A stretch of DNA of 64,000 nucleotides from Acetobacter okinawensis (lineage in GTDB: Bacteria > Pseudomonadota > Alphaproteobacteria > Acetobacterales > Acetobacteraceae), in contig NZ_JOPJ01000010.1 of NCBI RefSeq assembly GCF_002153655.1, positions 1 to 64,000 of the forward strand, read 5' to 3'. The notes under the pieces were generated by a model, which saw only the letters and a list, made by a program, of their open reading frames with translations, was not told the origin of the DNA and searched no databases. Shown piece by piece: positions 45,833 through 54,912 of this stretch (positions are counted from its first letter, which is position 1; each line of letters opens with the position of its first letter). Both the position numbers and the translations under genes were made by a program.

Positions 45833-47368
45833 ATGGAACCGATAAAAACCATGTCAGCATCTGCATCACCCGAACGTATCTACGATCTCCTTGTTGTTGG
45901 GGGGGGCGTTAACGGTACCGGCATTGCGCGCGACGCCTGCGGGCGTGGGGCATCGGTCCTGCTGGTCGAGCAGGATGACCTGGCCAGTTATACATCTTCC
46001 TCCAGCACCAAGCTGATCCATGGCGGGCTACGTTACCTTGAGTATTACGAGTTCCGCCTTGTGCGTGAAGCGCTTATGGAGCGTGAACGTCTGTTGAGCA
46101 TGGCGCCGCATATCATGTGGCCGCTGCGCTTTGTGCTGCCCCATTCCAAACTGGTGCGCCCGGCATGGATGCTCAGGCTCGGGCTGTTCCTGTACGACCA
46201 TCTTGCTTCGAACATGACGTTGCCTAAATCCATCGGGGTTGATTTTCGCAAGCACTCTTCCGGTCGTGCGCTCAAACCCGAATACACAAAAGGGTTCATT
46301 TATTCCGACGGATGGGTGCAGGACAGCCGCCTTGTCGTGCTGAACGCCATGGATGCAGCCGAGCGTGGGTGTGATGTGCGTGTGCGTACACGCCTGATTG
46401 CCGCCCAGCGTGTAAACGGCCAGTGGCTGGCAACGCTGGAAGACCGGATTACGGGGCAGACCCAGACGGTCCGTGCCAAAGCCATGGTCAATGCAGCAGG
46501 CCCATGGGTTGCGCGCCTGCTGGCAGATACGCTTAAAATCCCCAATTCCAAATCCGTGCGTCTGGTCAAGGGCAGCCATATTATTGTTCCGCGTGTCTAT
46601 GAGGGGCCGCAGGCTTACATCTTCCAGAACCCGGACAAGCGGATTGTGTTCGCTATTCCTTATGAACAGAAGTTCACCCTGATCGGCACCACGGATATTC
46701 CGTGGAAGGAAGAGCCGGGCAAGGTGGGTATTGCCCCGGACGAAATTGCCTATCTGTGCGAGAGCGTGAACCGCTACCTGAATGTGCAGGTCAAAGAAAG
46801 CGATGTGGTCTGGAGCTACGCGGGCCTGCGCCCCCTGTATGATGATGCCTCGGCCAACGCATCTGCTGTAACCCGTGATTATGTGCTGGATCTGGACACG
46901 CAGGACGGAGCGCCTTTGCTGTCCATTTTTGGTGGTAAAATTACGACCTACCGCAAGCTGGCCGAACATGCGCTGGAAAAGCTGGCCCCTGTGCTGCCCG
47001 CAGTTGGTGGTCAGAGCTGGACAGCCGCAGAAGTGCTGCCCGGTGGGGATATTGGGGAAGGTGGCTTTGACGGAGCCCTTGCCCGCCTGCGCCGTGCGGC
47101 TCCGTGGCTGCCCGAAGGGCTGGCATGGCGGCTTATGCGTAACTATGGCAGCCGGACATACGAAATTATCGGGCAGGCCACTTCCATGGCGGATATGGGA
47201 GAACTGCTTGGTGGGGACCTGAGCGCGCGTGAGGTGGATTACCTGATGGAGCGGGAGTGGGCACGCACGGCAGAGGATGTGCTCTGGCGGCGTAGCAAAC
47301 TGGGTCTGCACCTTGATGATGCGGAAAAAACCCGTGTTGAAGCTTATGTTCAGAAGAAAGCCGTCTGA
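45833..47368 (+). CDS. glpD: Glycerol-3-phosphate dehydrogenase (respiratory, FAD-dependent)
   Basis: 511 residues, peripheral inner-membrane flavoprotein that passes electrons from glycerol-3-phosphate to quinone. The FAD fold VVGGGVNGTGIARDACGRG lies near residue 20, and SSSTKLIHGGLRYLEYYEF follows. The substrate/FAD regions IPYEQKFTLIGTTD and SIFGGKITTYRKLAEH are present, and a C-terminal helical domain completes it. Length is normal. An internal ATG (45851) is an alternative start. 103 bp behind glpR, 50 bp before glpF. Confidence 0.93.
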   Translation: MEPIKTMSASASPERIYDLLVVGGGVNGTGIARDACGRGASVLLVEQDDLASYTSSSSTKLIHGGLRYLEYYEFRLVREALMERERLLSMAPHIMWPLRFVLPHSKLVRPAWMLRLGLFLYDHLASNMTLPKSIGVDFRKHSSGRALKPEYTKGFIYSDGWVQDSRLVVLNAMDAAERGCDVRVRTRLIAAQRVNGQWLATLEDRITGQTQTVRAKAMVNAAGPWVARLLADTLKIPNSKSVRLVKGSHIIVPRVYEGPQAYIFQNPDKRIVFAIPYEQKFTLIGTTDIPWKEEPGKVGIAPDEIAYLCESVNRYLNVQVKESDVVWSYAGLRPLYDDASANASAVTRDYVLDLDTQDGAPLLSIFGGKITTYRKLAEHALEKLAPVLPAVGGQSWTAAEVLPGGDIGEGGFDGALARLRRAAPWLPEGLAWRLMRNYGSRTYEIIGQATSMADMGELLGGDLSAREVDYLMEREWARTAEDVLWRRSKLGLHLDDAEKTRVEAYVQKKAV

Positions 47369-47418
47369 ATCTGTAAAACACTGCTTTCCGAACAAAAAAA
47401 ACAAAAAGAGGAAAGACC

Positions 47419-48237
47419 ATGGACAAGGTAAAAAATACGCTTTGGGGTGAGCTGATAGCCGAGTGTCTGGCTGTGCTGATTATCATTCTGGTGGGTGATT
47501 CAGTGGCGGCCATGTACTCTCTGTACGACCCGAGCCCCTACCAGCTTTCCTACTGGGGGGTGGCCATAACCTGGGGGCTGGGGGTGACCCTTGCCATTTA
47601 CGTTACCGGGGCAGTCTCTGGCACGCACGCCAACCCGGCCGTTACGCTGGCGCTGGCGTGCTACCGTGGTTTTGCATGGCGTAAAGTGCTGCCCTACTGC
47701 GCGGCTCAGGTTCTGGGCGGCTTTTTGGGCGCGTGTCTGGTTTATGCCCTGTATGGGTCAGTCATTGCGCATTATGCGCAGGTGCATCATCTGGACTTCG
47801 CGCATGATGGTGCTGCGGCTGGTGTGTTTTTTACCCATCCGGGGGATTTTGTAACGCCACTGCATGCCTTGCTGAATGAGACAATTCTGACTGCCTTCCT
47901 CGTCCTTGGTATTTTTGCTGTAACCTGCCAGTACAATACGGCAGCGCCACAGGCCAATTCAGGGGCGTTGATCATAGGCCTGCTGGTCGCCATTATCGGT
48001 GCGTCCTCAGGTTATCTGGAAGGTTGGGCCATTAACCCCGCGCGGGACTTTGGTCCCCGTCTGTTCTGCTTTGTCGCAGGGTGGGGGGAAACAGCCCTGC
48101 CATCTCCCCAGAATTATTGGTGGGTGCCTGTTGTTGGTCCGCTTGCTGGCGGGTTGATCGGTGCCACAATTTATCAGACGCTGCTGCGTCCGTTCATGCC
48201 CGCTCTGGGCCGTCAATCCACTCCTGCGGCAGACTGA
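47419..48237 (+). CDS. glpF: Glycerol uptake facilitator (aquaglyceroporin)
   Basis: 272 residues with six membrane helices and both NPA half-helices: [18 protein letters not shown] and [16 protein letters not shown]. The Asp in NPARDFGPR is the GlpF-type marker for glycerol. It transports glycerol into the cytoplasm for GlpK. It has AGAGGAAAG upstream of the ATG. Confidence 0.93.
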   Translation: MDKVKNTLWGELIAECLAVLIIILVGDSVAAMYSLYDPSPYQLSYWGVAITWGLGVTLAIYVTGAVSGTHANPAVTLALACYRGFAWRKVLPYCAAQVLGGFLGACLVYALYGSVIAHYAQVHHLDFAHDGAAAGVFFTHPGDFVTPLHALLNETILTAFLVLGIFAVTCQYNTAAPQANSGALIIGLLVAIIGASSGYLEGWAINPARDFGPRLFCFVAGWGETALPSPQNYWWVPVVGPLAGGLIGATIYQTLLRPFMPALGRQSTPAAD

Positions 48238-48266
48238 CTGCTCAGAATAAGAAGGGATACCCCCAC

Positions 48267-49766
48267 ATGACCAAAAAAGATTGTGTTCTGGCGATCGATC
48301 AGGGAACGACCTCAACCCGCAGCATTGTTTTTGACCGAGATGCCAACGAACTGGCTGCGGCCCGTCAGGAGTTCCCCCAGCATTACCCCAACGCAGGTTG
48401 GGTTGAGCATTGCCCCGAGGATATCTGGACCGATGTGCTGAACACTGCCAGAGCCGCACTGGAACAGAGCGGAGCTCTGGACCGGATTGCGGGTATTGGC
48501 ATTACCAACCAGCGTGAGACTATTGTGGTGTGGGAGCGCAGCACGGGCAAGCCGATCCACCGCGCCATTGTCTGGCAGGACCGGCGTACCGCTGCCGTCT
48601 GCCAGAAACTGCGCGACGAAGGTGCTGAAACACTGGTGCGTGAGCGCACCGGCCTGCTGCTGGACCCCTATTTTTCGGCTACAAAGCTGGCCTGGCTGCT
48701 GGATAATGTGGACGGTGCACGAGCACGTGCGGAAAAAGGTGAACTGGCGTTTGGCACCATTGATTCGTTCATTCTGTGGCGTCTGACAGGCGGCAGGGTC
48801 CATGCGACTGATGCCACCAATGCATCGCGGACCATGCTGTTTGATATTCATCGCCAGCAGTGGGATCAGGACCTGCTGACGCTGTTCCGCGTGCCAGCTG
48901 CCTTGCTGCCTGAAGTCAAGGACAGCAGCACCCTGTATGGAGAGACAGATCCAGAGCTGTTTGGCCGGGCCATTCCCATTGCCGGTATTGCCGGGGACCA
49001 GCAGGCAGCGGTTGTCGGGCAGGCCTGCTTTACGCCGGGTATGGCAAAGGCCACCTACGGTACGGGCTGCTTTTTGCTGCTGAATACCGGTGACAAGCCT
49101 GTGGAATCCCGCAATCGGATGTTGACCACGGTTGCCTATCGCCTGAACGGCAAGCCAACATATGCGCTTGAAGGCTCCATTTTTGTGGCCGGTGCGGCCA
49201 TCAAGTGGCTGCGTGATGGCTTGCACCTGATTACGCATGCCTCCCAGACGGATGATATGGCAACCCGTGTACCGCATAGCCACGGTGTGTATATGGTGCC
49301 GGGTTTTGTCGGTCTGGGGGCCCCGCACTGGGACCCGGATGCCCGAGGCCTGATTTGCGGGCTGACGCTGGACGCAACCGCTGCTCATATTGCGCGTGCG
49401 GCTCTTGAGTCTGTAGCCTATCAGACGCTCGACCTTGTAAGCGCTATGGTGCAGGACGGTGGTGGCACCACAGAAAGCATTCGTGTGGATGGGGGGATGT
49501 CTGCCAATGACTGGTACTGCCAGTTCCTTGCCGACATGCTGCAAGCCAAGGTTGAACGCCCACGGAATGTGGAAACAACGGCCCTTGGCGCAGGGTTCCT
49601 TGCCGGGATGGCCACAGGTGTTTGGGAAAATGAGGAAACTGTTGCCGCCGAATGGGCGCGTGGTTCCCTGTTTGAGCCCAAAATGGACAGCACCCAGCGC
49701 CGGACCATGATTGCGGGCTGGCATCAGGCAGTCAAGCGCACACTCAGCACCTATACAGGCGGCTAG
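48267..49766 (+). CDS. glpK: Glycerol kinase
   Basis: 499 residues, FGGY kinase that phosphorylates glycerol and traps it in the cell. N-terminal [38 protein letters not shown], and the ATP-binding [16 protein letters not shown] and [12 protein letters not shown]. The C-terminal [20 protein letters not shown] is complete. ATG 48267 follows AGAAGGGA; the frame is open further upstream but overlaps glpF. Last gene of the glp set; a strong terminator follows. Confidence 0.95.
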   Translation: MTKKDCVLAIDQGTTSTRSIVFDRDANELAAARQEFPQHYPNAGWVEHCPEDIWTDVLNTARAALEQSGALDRIAGIGITNQRETIVVWERSTGKPIHRAIVWQDRRTAAVCQKLRDEGAETLVRERTGLLLDPYFSATKLAWLLDNVDGARARAEKGELAFGTIDSFILWRLTGGRVHATDATNASRTMLFDIHRQQWDQDLLTLFRVPAALLPEVKDSSTLYGETDPELFGRAIPIAGIAGDQQAAVVGQACFTPGMAKATYGTGCFLLLNTGDKPVESRNRMLTTVAYRLNGKPTYALEGSIFVAGAAIKWLRDGLHLITHASQTDDMATRVPHSHGVYMVPGFVGLGAPHWDPDARGLICGLTLDATAAHIARAALESVAYQTLDLVSAMVQDGGGTTESIRVDGGMSANDWYCQFLADMLQAKVERPRNVETTALGAGFLAGMATGVWENEETVAAEWARGSLFEPKMDSTQRRTMIAGWHQAVKRTLSTYTGG

Positions 49767-49774
49767 GCGCATAC

Positions 49775-49819
49775 GGCGTTACAGAAAAACCGGGGTATTA
49801 CCGGGTTTTCTGTAACGCC
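49775..49819. terminator. Terminator of the glp gene set
   Basis: GGCGTTACAGAAAA (49775-49788) and TTTTCTGTAACGCC (49806-49819) are exact 14-bp complements. It lies between glpK (stop 49766) and the convergent gene ending at 49827, so it serves both strands. Confidence 0.9.
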
Positions 49820-49826
49820 AGACCAC

Positions 49827-50324
49827 TCAGGGTGAAGCTGGGGTCACGGGGACAGCAACACTTTTGCTTGAACCGCCCAGAAACTGGAATGTAACCTGCA
49901 CCCTGTGCTGGGCCAGCTCCTGGGCCACAGGGCCAACGCAGAGCATGTGATAACCTGCATTGGCAAAAACCAGTGTTGTGGTTTCGGGCAGTGCCAGATG
50001 CTGGAACAGGTGGTATGTGCCAGGCGTGTTCTCCTGATCGGTATGGTAGCCAATCAGCTTGCTACATGCGGGTGTGGTGACATCGGTCAGAAGATGGGTG
50101 GTGTGGCCAGTGTTGGTGAGCGTAAAATATAGTTGGGGTTGCCTGCGTTCCTGTCCCTGTGTGGTGGGGAGGTGGAACGAGATGTCGGAGATGGTAATAT
50201 CTTTCTGGGCATCGGCCTGACCGGGAATGGGGTGCTCCGGCTGGTGTTCCTCTGCATGGGCAGGGGGGAGCAGCATCAGGCCAAGCAGGGTGCCGGCCAG
50301 TATTGCCTGATAACGAGGTTTCAT
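49827..50324 (-). CDS. Exported PCu(A)C-like (copper chaperone family) protein, ligand set altered
   Basis: 165 residues with a signal peptide of about 24 residues (LLPPAHAEE). The domain resembles periplasmic PCu(A)C copper chaperones: QLYFTLTNTGHTTHLLTD, then LPETTTLVFANAGYHMLCVG matching their (G)GYHxM end. The consensus H(M)-x10-M-x21-H-x-M is changed: the sequence shows H-x10-H-x20-H-M, so the first Met position is His. Copper binding is therefore uncertain. ATG 50324 with GGAG is chosen. It is divergent from nrdR. Confidence 0.5.
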   Translation of the reverse strand: MKPRYQAILAGTLLGLMLLPPAHAEEHQPEHPIPGQADAQKDITISDISFHLPTTQGQERRQPQLYFTLTNTGHTTHLLTDVTTPACSKLIGYHTDQENTPGTYHLFQHLALPETTTLVFANAGYHMLCVGPVAQELAQHRVQVTFQFLGGSSKSVAVPVTPASP

Positions 50325-50456
50325 GGTCACTCCGTGGGCCTTGGGGCATGGGCAGTATGGACGAACCCGGTTAAAACACATATCTGATTGTCAGCTGGCG
50401 CTCTTTGAATGGCATAACACAGTCGGATACGCGCCTGAGGGAAGGTTGGTACCATC

Positions 50457-50933
50457 ATGCGTTGCCCTTTTTGCGGGAACCCGGACAGTCAGGTCAAGGA
50501 CAGTCGACCAAATGAAGAGGGGTCGGCCATACGCCGCCGCAGGGCGTGCCTGTCCTGTGGGCAGCGCTTTACCACGGTAGAGCGTGTGCAACTGCGCGAA
50601 CTGGTGGTGGTCAAGCAGGACGGACGGCGCGCACCGTTTGATCGGGACAAGATTTCCCGCTCCATACGTATTGCCCTGCGCAAGCGCCCGGTGTCGGATG
50701 AGCAGATGGAGCAGATCGTCACCGGGGTAGTGCGCCAGCTTGAAGCATCGGGGGATACCGAAGTTGCCTCAGCCCGTATCGGCGAGCTGGCAATGGATGC
50801 GCTCAAGGAAGTGGATGGAGTAGGGTATGTCCGTTTTGCCAGCGTATATCGTGACTTTACCGAAGCGCGTGATTTTTCTGAAATTCTGACGCTGATGGAA
50901 AGCAAAACCCAGCAGACCGAACAAAAAGACTAG
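50457..50933 (+). CDS. nrdR: Transcriptional repressor NrdR
   Basis: 158 residues. The N-terminal zinc ribbon is MRCPFCGN plus [11 protein letters not shown] (CxxC-26-CxxC), followed by an ATP-cone domain with [20 protein letters not shown]. It represses ribonucleotide reductase genes when dATP binds the cone. It heads a cluster with nusB and thiL. GGGAAGG precedes the ATG. Confidence 0.95.
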   Translation: MRCPFCGNPDSQVKDSRPNEEGSAIRRRRACLSCGQRFTTVERVQLRELVVVKQDGRRAPFDRDKISRSIRIALRKRPVSDEQMEQIVTGVVRQLEASGDTEVASARIGELAMDALKEVDGVGYVRFASVYRDFTEARDFSEILTLMESKTQQTEQKD

Positions 50934-50995
50934 ACCTTTATGGATAAAAACGCCACAAAACGCGGCTTCGCATCCATGCGGAGCAGGAGAAAACG

Positions 50996-51523
50996 ATGAC
51001 AGGACTACAGGACCAACCCAAGCTAAAAGCCGCGCAGCGGCCACGCACCGCCGCGCGCGTTGCAGCTGTTCAGGCGCTGTTCCAGATTGAACAGAATGGG
51101 GATCGTCCGGATTCTGTTATCGAACAGTTTCTGATCCACCGGTTCGGCACGACCCTGAGTGGGGAATCCTATGAAGATGGGCGCATCCCCGAGGCCGATG
51201 TGGCGCTGTTCACATCCATTGTCAAAGGTGCTGTAGCCAACCGCAGCGCCATTGAGCAGGACATTGTCAAAACCCTGCCATCCACCTGGCCGATAGAGCG
51301 GCTTGACCCGGTTTTGCGTGCGCTCTTTTTTGCAGCCATAGCAGAAGCCCGTCACGCGGAAGTGCCTGCCGCTGTGCTGATTAATGAGTATATGGATGTG
51401 GCGCACGGTTTCTTCTTCGGGGATGAGCCGCGTCTGGTGAATGGTGTGCTGGACACATTGTTCAAAAATCCGACACCGGTTGAGGATCATGACAGCACCA
51501 CAGGCACCCCAGCCGAAGAGTGA
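50996..51523 (+). CDS. nusB: Transcription antitermination factor NusB
   Basis: 175 residues, all-helical RNA-binding protein acting with NusE in rRNA antitermination. Signature stretches are RTAARVAAVQALFQIEQN near residue 20, RLDPVLRALFFAAIAE and VLINEYMDVAHGFFFGDEPR. It is slightly long because of an N-terminal and a C-terminal extension. ATG 50996 follows GGAGAAA. thiL overlaps its 3' end by 35 bp. Confidence 0.93.
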   Translation: MTGLQDQPKLKAAQRPRTAARVAAVQALFQIEQNGDRPDSVIEQFLIHRFGTTLSGESYEDGRIPEADVALFTSIVKGAVANRSAIEQDIVKTLPSTWPIERLDPVLRALFFAAIAEARHAEVPAAVLINEYMDVAHGFFFGDEPRLVNGVLDTLFKNPTPVEDHDSTTGTPAEE

Positions 51524-52487
51524 TCTGCCGCGCGAGTTCGCATTTATACGGCGGCATTTTGCTGCGCTGGCAGGCCCGGCAGCCCTGAATTTGCGCGACG
51601 ACGCCGCCGTTTTCCTGCCCCCAGCGGGACGGGAAATGGTGATGGCGGTCGATGCAATGGTGGAAAATGTTCATTTTCTGCCTACCGACCCACCTGATCT
51701 GATTGGCCGCAAGCTATTGCGGTGCAATTTGTCCGATCTTGCCGCCATGGGGGCTGCGCCAGAGGGATGGCTGCTTGCCTTTGCCCGTCCGCCCCATATT
51801 ACGGAGGATTGGGTAGCGCAGTTTTGCACAGGTCTGGCGCAGGATCAGGCAGTGTTCGGCCTGAGCCTGATGGGGGGGGATACGACCTCCACCTCAGGGC
51901 CTCTGGTGCTGTCCCTGACCATTGTTGGTTCTGTTACCCCCGGTCAGGCCATCAGGCGTTGTGGTGCTCGGGCCGGGGATGGGTTGTGGGTTACGGGCAC
52001 CATAGGAGATGGCGCACTGGGGTTGCGGGCGTTGCAAGGGCCTGCGCCGCTGCCGGACCCTACGGGCTATCTGGCGCAGCGCTACCGCCTGCCACAACCA
52101 CGTGTGGGCCTGCCACTGTATGGCATGGCGTCTGCCGCAATGGATGTGTCGGATGGTCTGGTGCAGGATGCCGGGCATCTGGCACGGGAAAATGCCCTGC
52201 ATGTGCGCATTTGTGCAGACAGGGTTCCACTCTCCGCACCAGCGCGCGCAGCAGGCGAGGAATGGCTGCAAACCTGCCTGACTGGCGGAGATGATTACGA
52301 GATATTGTTCGCGGTTCCACCGGAGCAGGAGCATCAGCTCCTGTCACACCCGTATCTGCCAACCCGGTGTGGAGATGTGCCGGTAACACGCATAGGGCAC
52401 TTTGAGAAAGGCCCGCCCTGCGTGTCCGTTGTGGATGGTGCGGGCAGAGCATTGCACTTTAAAACATCCGGGTGGAGCCACCTTTAA
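51489..52487 (+). CDS. thiL: Thiamine-monophosphate kinase
   Basis: 332 residues; phosphorylates thiamine phosphate to thiamine diphosphate. It has the ThiL/PurM fold: REFAFIRRHFAALAGP, LRDDAAVFLPPAG (metal-binding aspartates), RKLLRCNLSDLAAMGAAP, GLSLMGGDTTS and AAMDVSDGLVQDAGHLA. Catalytic aspartates are present. ATG 51489, with GAGG upstream, lies inside the end of nusB, a frequent arrangement in alphaproteobacteria. Confidence 0.93.
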   Translation: MTAPQAPQPKSDLPREFAFIRRHFAALAGPAALNLRDDAAVFLPPAGREMVMAVDAMVENVHFLPTDPPDLIGRKLLRCNLSDLAAMGAAPEGWLLAFARPPHITEDWVAQFCTGLAQDQAVFGLSLMGGDTTSTSGPLVLSLTIVGSVTPGQAIRRCGARAGDGLWVTGTIGDGALGLRALQGPAPLPDPTGYLAQRYRLPQPRVGLPLYGMASAAMDVSDGLVQDAGHLARENALHVRICADRVPLSAPARAAGEEWLQTCLTGGDDYEILFAVPPEQEHQLLSHPYLPTRCGDVPVTRIGHFEKGPPCVSVVDGAGRALHFKTSGWSHL

Positions 52488-52519
52488 CGCCTGCCCACGC
52501 ATAGATGCAAAGGACGGCG

Positions 52520-53665
52520 TTACGGCAGAATTTTTTCAAACATCCGGTGGCGCTTGTATGGGGTGGGAGAAATACGCTCGATAAGGTTGCGCAGTCCCTG
52601 ATGCGTTTCCAGCACCCATCCCAGTTCAATGGTGCGGTAGGGCAGAACATGCCCACGATGCATCAATTCATCAATAATCAGAACAGGCAGCATGGCGCGC
52701 AGGGCAGTGCCCATATATTTTTTGCGCACACCTAACAGAACCACCCGCGCGGAATGAAAATCATGCTTGAGAATGCGTGACCCCAGCTTGAGCCAGCCAA
52801 GGGGAGAGGGTGCTCCCCCCAGGTCACCGCTAATGTCAAACATATTGGGTATGACCAGTGCTATGGCTGCGGGTTCGCCTTCCACTTCAGCCAGAACATA
52901 TTGTTCGGGTCGCAGCACGGGTTTGAGTGCCTTGAGTAGCGATGCCACTTCGTTGGAGGTCAGGGGCACATTTCCCCATGTGTCGGCCCAGGCATCATTG
53001 TAAATTTCACGCAGGATTTCCGCGTCTTCAGCAATATGTGTCAGGCGCAGGCCACGCATGGTAATTTTGCCCAGACGCTCGCGCAGGTTGGCGGGAATCT
53101 GGTTGGCCTGCTCGGCCTTTGGTCCGGTTTCCATCCGGTAGGACAGCAGGTCCATAGCCTTGCTAAAACCTGCCTGTTCAATGGCTGGAGCAAGGGTTGC
53201 AGGGTGCCAAGGTGTGCCGATCATGGACATTTCAGTCTGTCCTTCGATCATCACCCCCGACTGGCCATTGCTGTTAAGCGTCCATGGTCCACGGATACGC
53301 TCAATGCCGCGTGTTTTCAGCCATGCGGTTGCGGCTTCCAGCAGCAGGGGAACGCAGGCGGGTTCAGCCGTGTCCAGCGCTCCAAAAAAACCTGTTCTGG
53401 GGCCACCCTGCTGGAGCACCAGAGCATCAATCTGGGCAGATATGCGGCCAATGGGTTTGCCATTGCGCCATGCCAGAAAGTAACACGCAAAGCCATGCTC
53501 GAAAAAAGGAGCCTTGCGGGGGGAGAGCATGCTGCGCTCTTCCATGTCGAGGGGAGGAAGATATCCGGGCAAGCCATCGTAAAGCTTGCGCGGAAGCTTT
53601 ATAAAGAGAGAAAGCTGACGTGAGCCCGAAACAGGGGAAACGGTAATCTGAGTCGGGAAAGACAT
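52520..53665 (-). CDS. GNAT-like acyltransferase family protein (YghO-like, sometimes misnamed dATP pyrophosphohydrolase)
   Basis: 381 residues, cytoplasmic. The N-terminal half resembles the GNAT fold (LPRKLYDGLPGYLPPLDMEE, then ACYFLAWRNGKPIGRISAQI); ERIRGPWTLNSNGQSGVMIEG and AMDLLSYRMETG are family hallmarks. As I recall, a protein of this family acts as bacterial ceramide synthase (bCerS) in Caulobacter, and acetic acid bacteria are known to make ceramides. The adjacent divergent SDR gene would fit, but serine palmitoyltransferase is not in the window. The function is therefore a hypothesis. Confidence 0.6.
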   Translation of the reverse strand: MSFPTQITVSPVSGSRQLSLFIKLPRKLYDGLPGYLPPLDMEERSMLSPRKAPFFEHGFACYFLAWRNGKPIGRISAQIDALVLQQGGPRTGFFGALDTAEPACVPLLLEAATAWLKTRGIERIRGPWTLNSNGQSGVMIEGQTEMSMIGTPWHPATLAPAIEQAGFSKAMDLLSYRMETGPKAEQANQIPANLRERLGKITMRGLRLTHIAEDAEILREIYNDAWADTWGNVPLTSNEVASLLKALKPVLRPEQYVLAEVEGEPAAIALVIPNMFDISGDLGGAPSPLGWLKLGSRILKHDFHSARVVLLGVRKKYMGTALRAMLPVLIIDELMHRGHVLPYRTIELGWVLETHQGLRNLIERISPTPYKRHRMFEKILP

Positions 53666-53740
53666 TGCCCCTCCATGGAACGGAACATAAAAAACTCCCC
53701 GGGTGATGCCTTATTCTCTCTCAATGGGAAAGGAAAAAAT

Positions 53741-54538
53741 GTGAGATATGCTGCATCCGGGGCGGACGTTTTGCGTTCTGTGCTGATTACGGGGGCAACC
53801 GGCGGCATTGGTGCCGAGCTTGCGCACCATTATGCAGCGCCCGGCCGAACCCTGATTTTGTGGGGCAGAAACGCCCAGAGGCTGGCCCAACTGGCTACGG
53901 AATGCTGTGCCAGAGGGGCCGTGGTGCATACGCGCCAGATTGACCTGTGCGATGGCGCGAGTGCTCTGGCGGCCTTTGTAGAGGACGATGCCGCCCACAC
54001 ACCGGATTGCGTGGTGCTCGGGGCAGGTTTGTCAGATATTCAGTCCTTAGACGAAAAAACCGAAGACCCGCAGAAGGTGCTCCAACTCGGCTTGGTGAAC
54101 TATGCAACACCCGCAGCGCTGGCTACGGCTGCGGCGCGGAGCATGGTTGGACGGCAGGGGGGGCATATTGCGCTCATCGGGTCTGTTGCCGGTTTTTATG
54201 AAATGCCATTTTCCGCTGCCTATAGCAGCTCCAAGTCCGGTTTGGCCTTTTTTGCCAAATCCGCAGGGCTTGCATGGCAGCAATACGGTGTGAAGCTGAC
54301 GCTGATCGTCCCCGGCTTTGTGGATACCCCCATGAGTCAGCGGCTTGATGGCCCCCGCCCATTTCTGGTGCCAGCAAAAAAGGCCGCGCGGGTCATAGCC
54401 CGTGCCATTGCGCAGGGACGGCGTGAATATGTTTTTCCGTGGCCATTCCGTGTGTTGCGGGTGGTAGAGCGGTTGCTGCCCCAAAAACTGCGCGAATATA
54501 TTCTGCTGCGGCTGGCTGTGGGGCAGACCGAGCGATAA
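53741..54538 (+). CDS. Short-chain dehydrogenase/reductase (SDR)
   Basis: 265 residues from GTG 53741, which has AAAGGA just upstream; an ATG 66 bases earlier is in frame without a site. It has the NAD(P)-binding TGATGGIGAELA, the YxxxK catalytic pair in AAYSSSKSGLA, a preceding IALIGSVAG serine, and a downstream PGFVDTPMS loop. The C-terminal 40 residues are basic/hydrophobic (VFPWPFRVLRVVERLLPQKL) and may touch the membrane. It is divergent from the GNAT-like gene; a keto-sphinganine reductase role is possible but unproven. Confidence 0.75.
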   Translation: MRYAASGADVLRSVLITGATGGIGAELAHHYAAPGRTLILWGRNAQRLAQLATECCARGAVVHTRQIDLCDGASALAAFVEDDAAHTPDCVVLGAGLSDIQSLDEKTEDPQKVLQLGLVNYATPAALATAAARSMVGRQGGHIALIGSVAGFYEMPFSAAYSSSKSGLAFFAKSAGLAWQQYGVKLTLIVPGFVDTPMSQRLDGPRPFLVPAKKAARVIARAIAQGRREYVFPWPFRVLRVVERLLPQKLREYILLRLAVGQTER

Positions 54539-54912
54539 ACCCAGAGCCATGCGCCTGCACCTAAGGCAGGCGCAGTTGCCCCTAAAAAGGGGCTATATGC
54601 CGTGCATAAAAAATCAGGTTGTGGAGAGTTTGATTGTTATATGCGCAGCAATCGGGCGGATTTATTTTTCGCGGCGCTGCTGCGTAGCCAAGCAGCCGTG
54701 GCGCATGCATTTGCGGTGCTCGAACGTGCCGTGCCCGTCCCAGGACTGCTGCTGCGTCCACGCTCCCCAATTATGGCCAAGGAGGCGGCAGATCATGCTG
54801 GTTGCAAACCATCTCATGGTTGTCCTCTTACCCGCATCGGGGCGGGCAGGTCCAGTGTGCTGCCAGCAGGTCCGCCCTGAATACCAGTGAGTACGTGGAT
54901 GCTGCCGTAGGG
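54539..54912. other. Intergenic region with two stacked hairpins after the SDR gene
   Basis: 374 bp. GCGCCTGC (54551-54558) pairs with GCAGGCGC (54566-54573); immediately after, GCCCCT (54578-54583) pairs with AGGGGC (54588-54593). They probably terminate the SDR gene, though there is no clear T-tract. The remainder has a 92-codon open frame (54602-54880) without recognisable similarity or good codon character. No tRNA or known RNA motif was found. Confidence 0.45.

Noticed and set aside
46028-47404. Long antisense frame within glpD (458 codons)
   Set aside because: Shadow of glpD in a GC-rich gene; no motifs.
48312-49772. Long antisense frame within glpK (486 codons)
   Set aside because: Shadow of glpK; glpK itself has all FGGY kinase motifs.
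54602-54880. 92-codon open frame after the SDR gene
   Set aside because: Low-complexity, Ala/Arg/Pro-rich translation without similarity, and two alternative frames are open over the same stretch.
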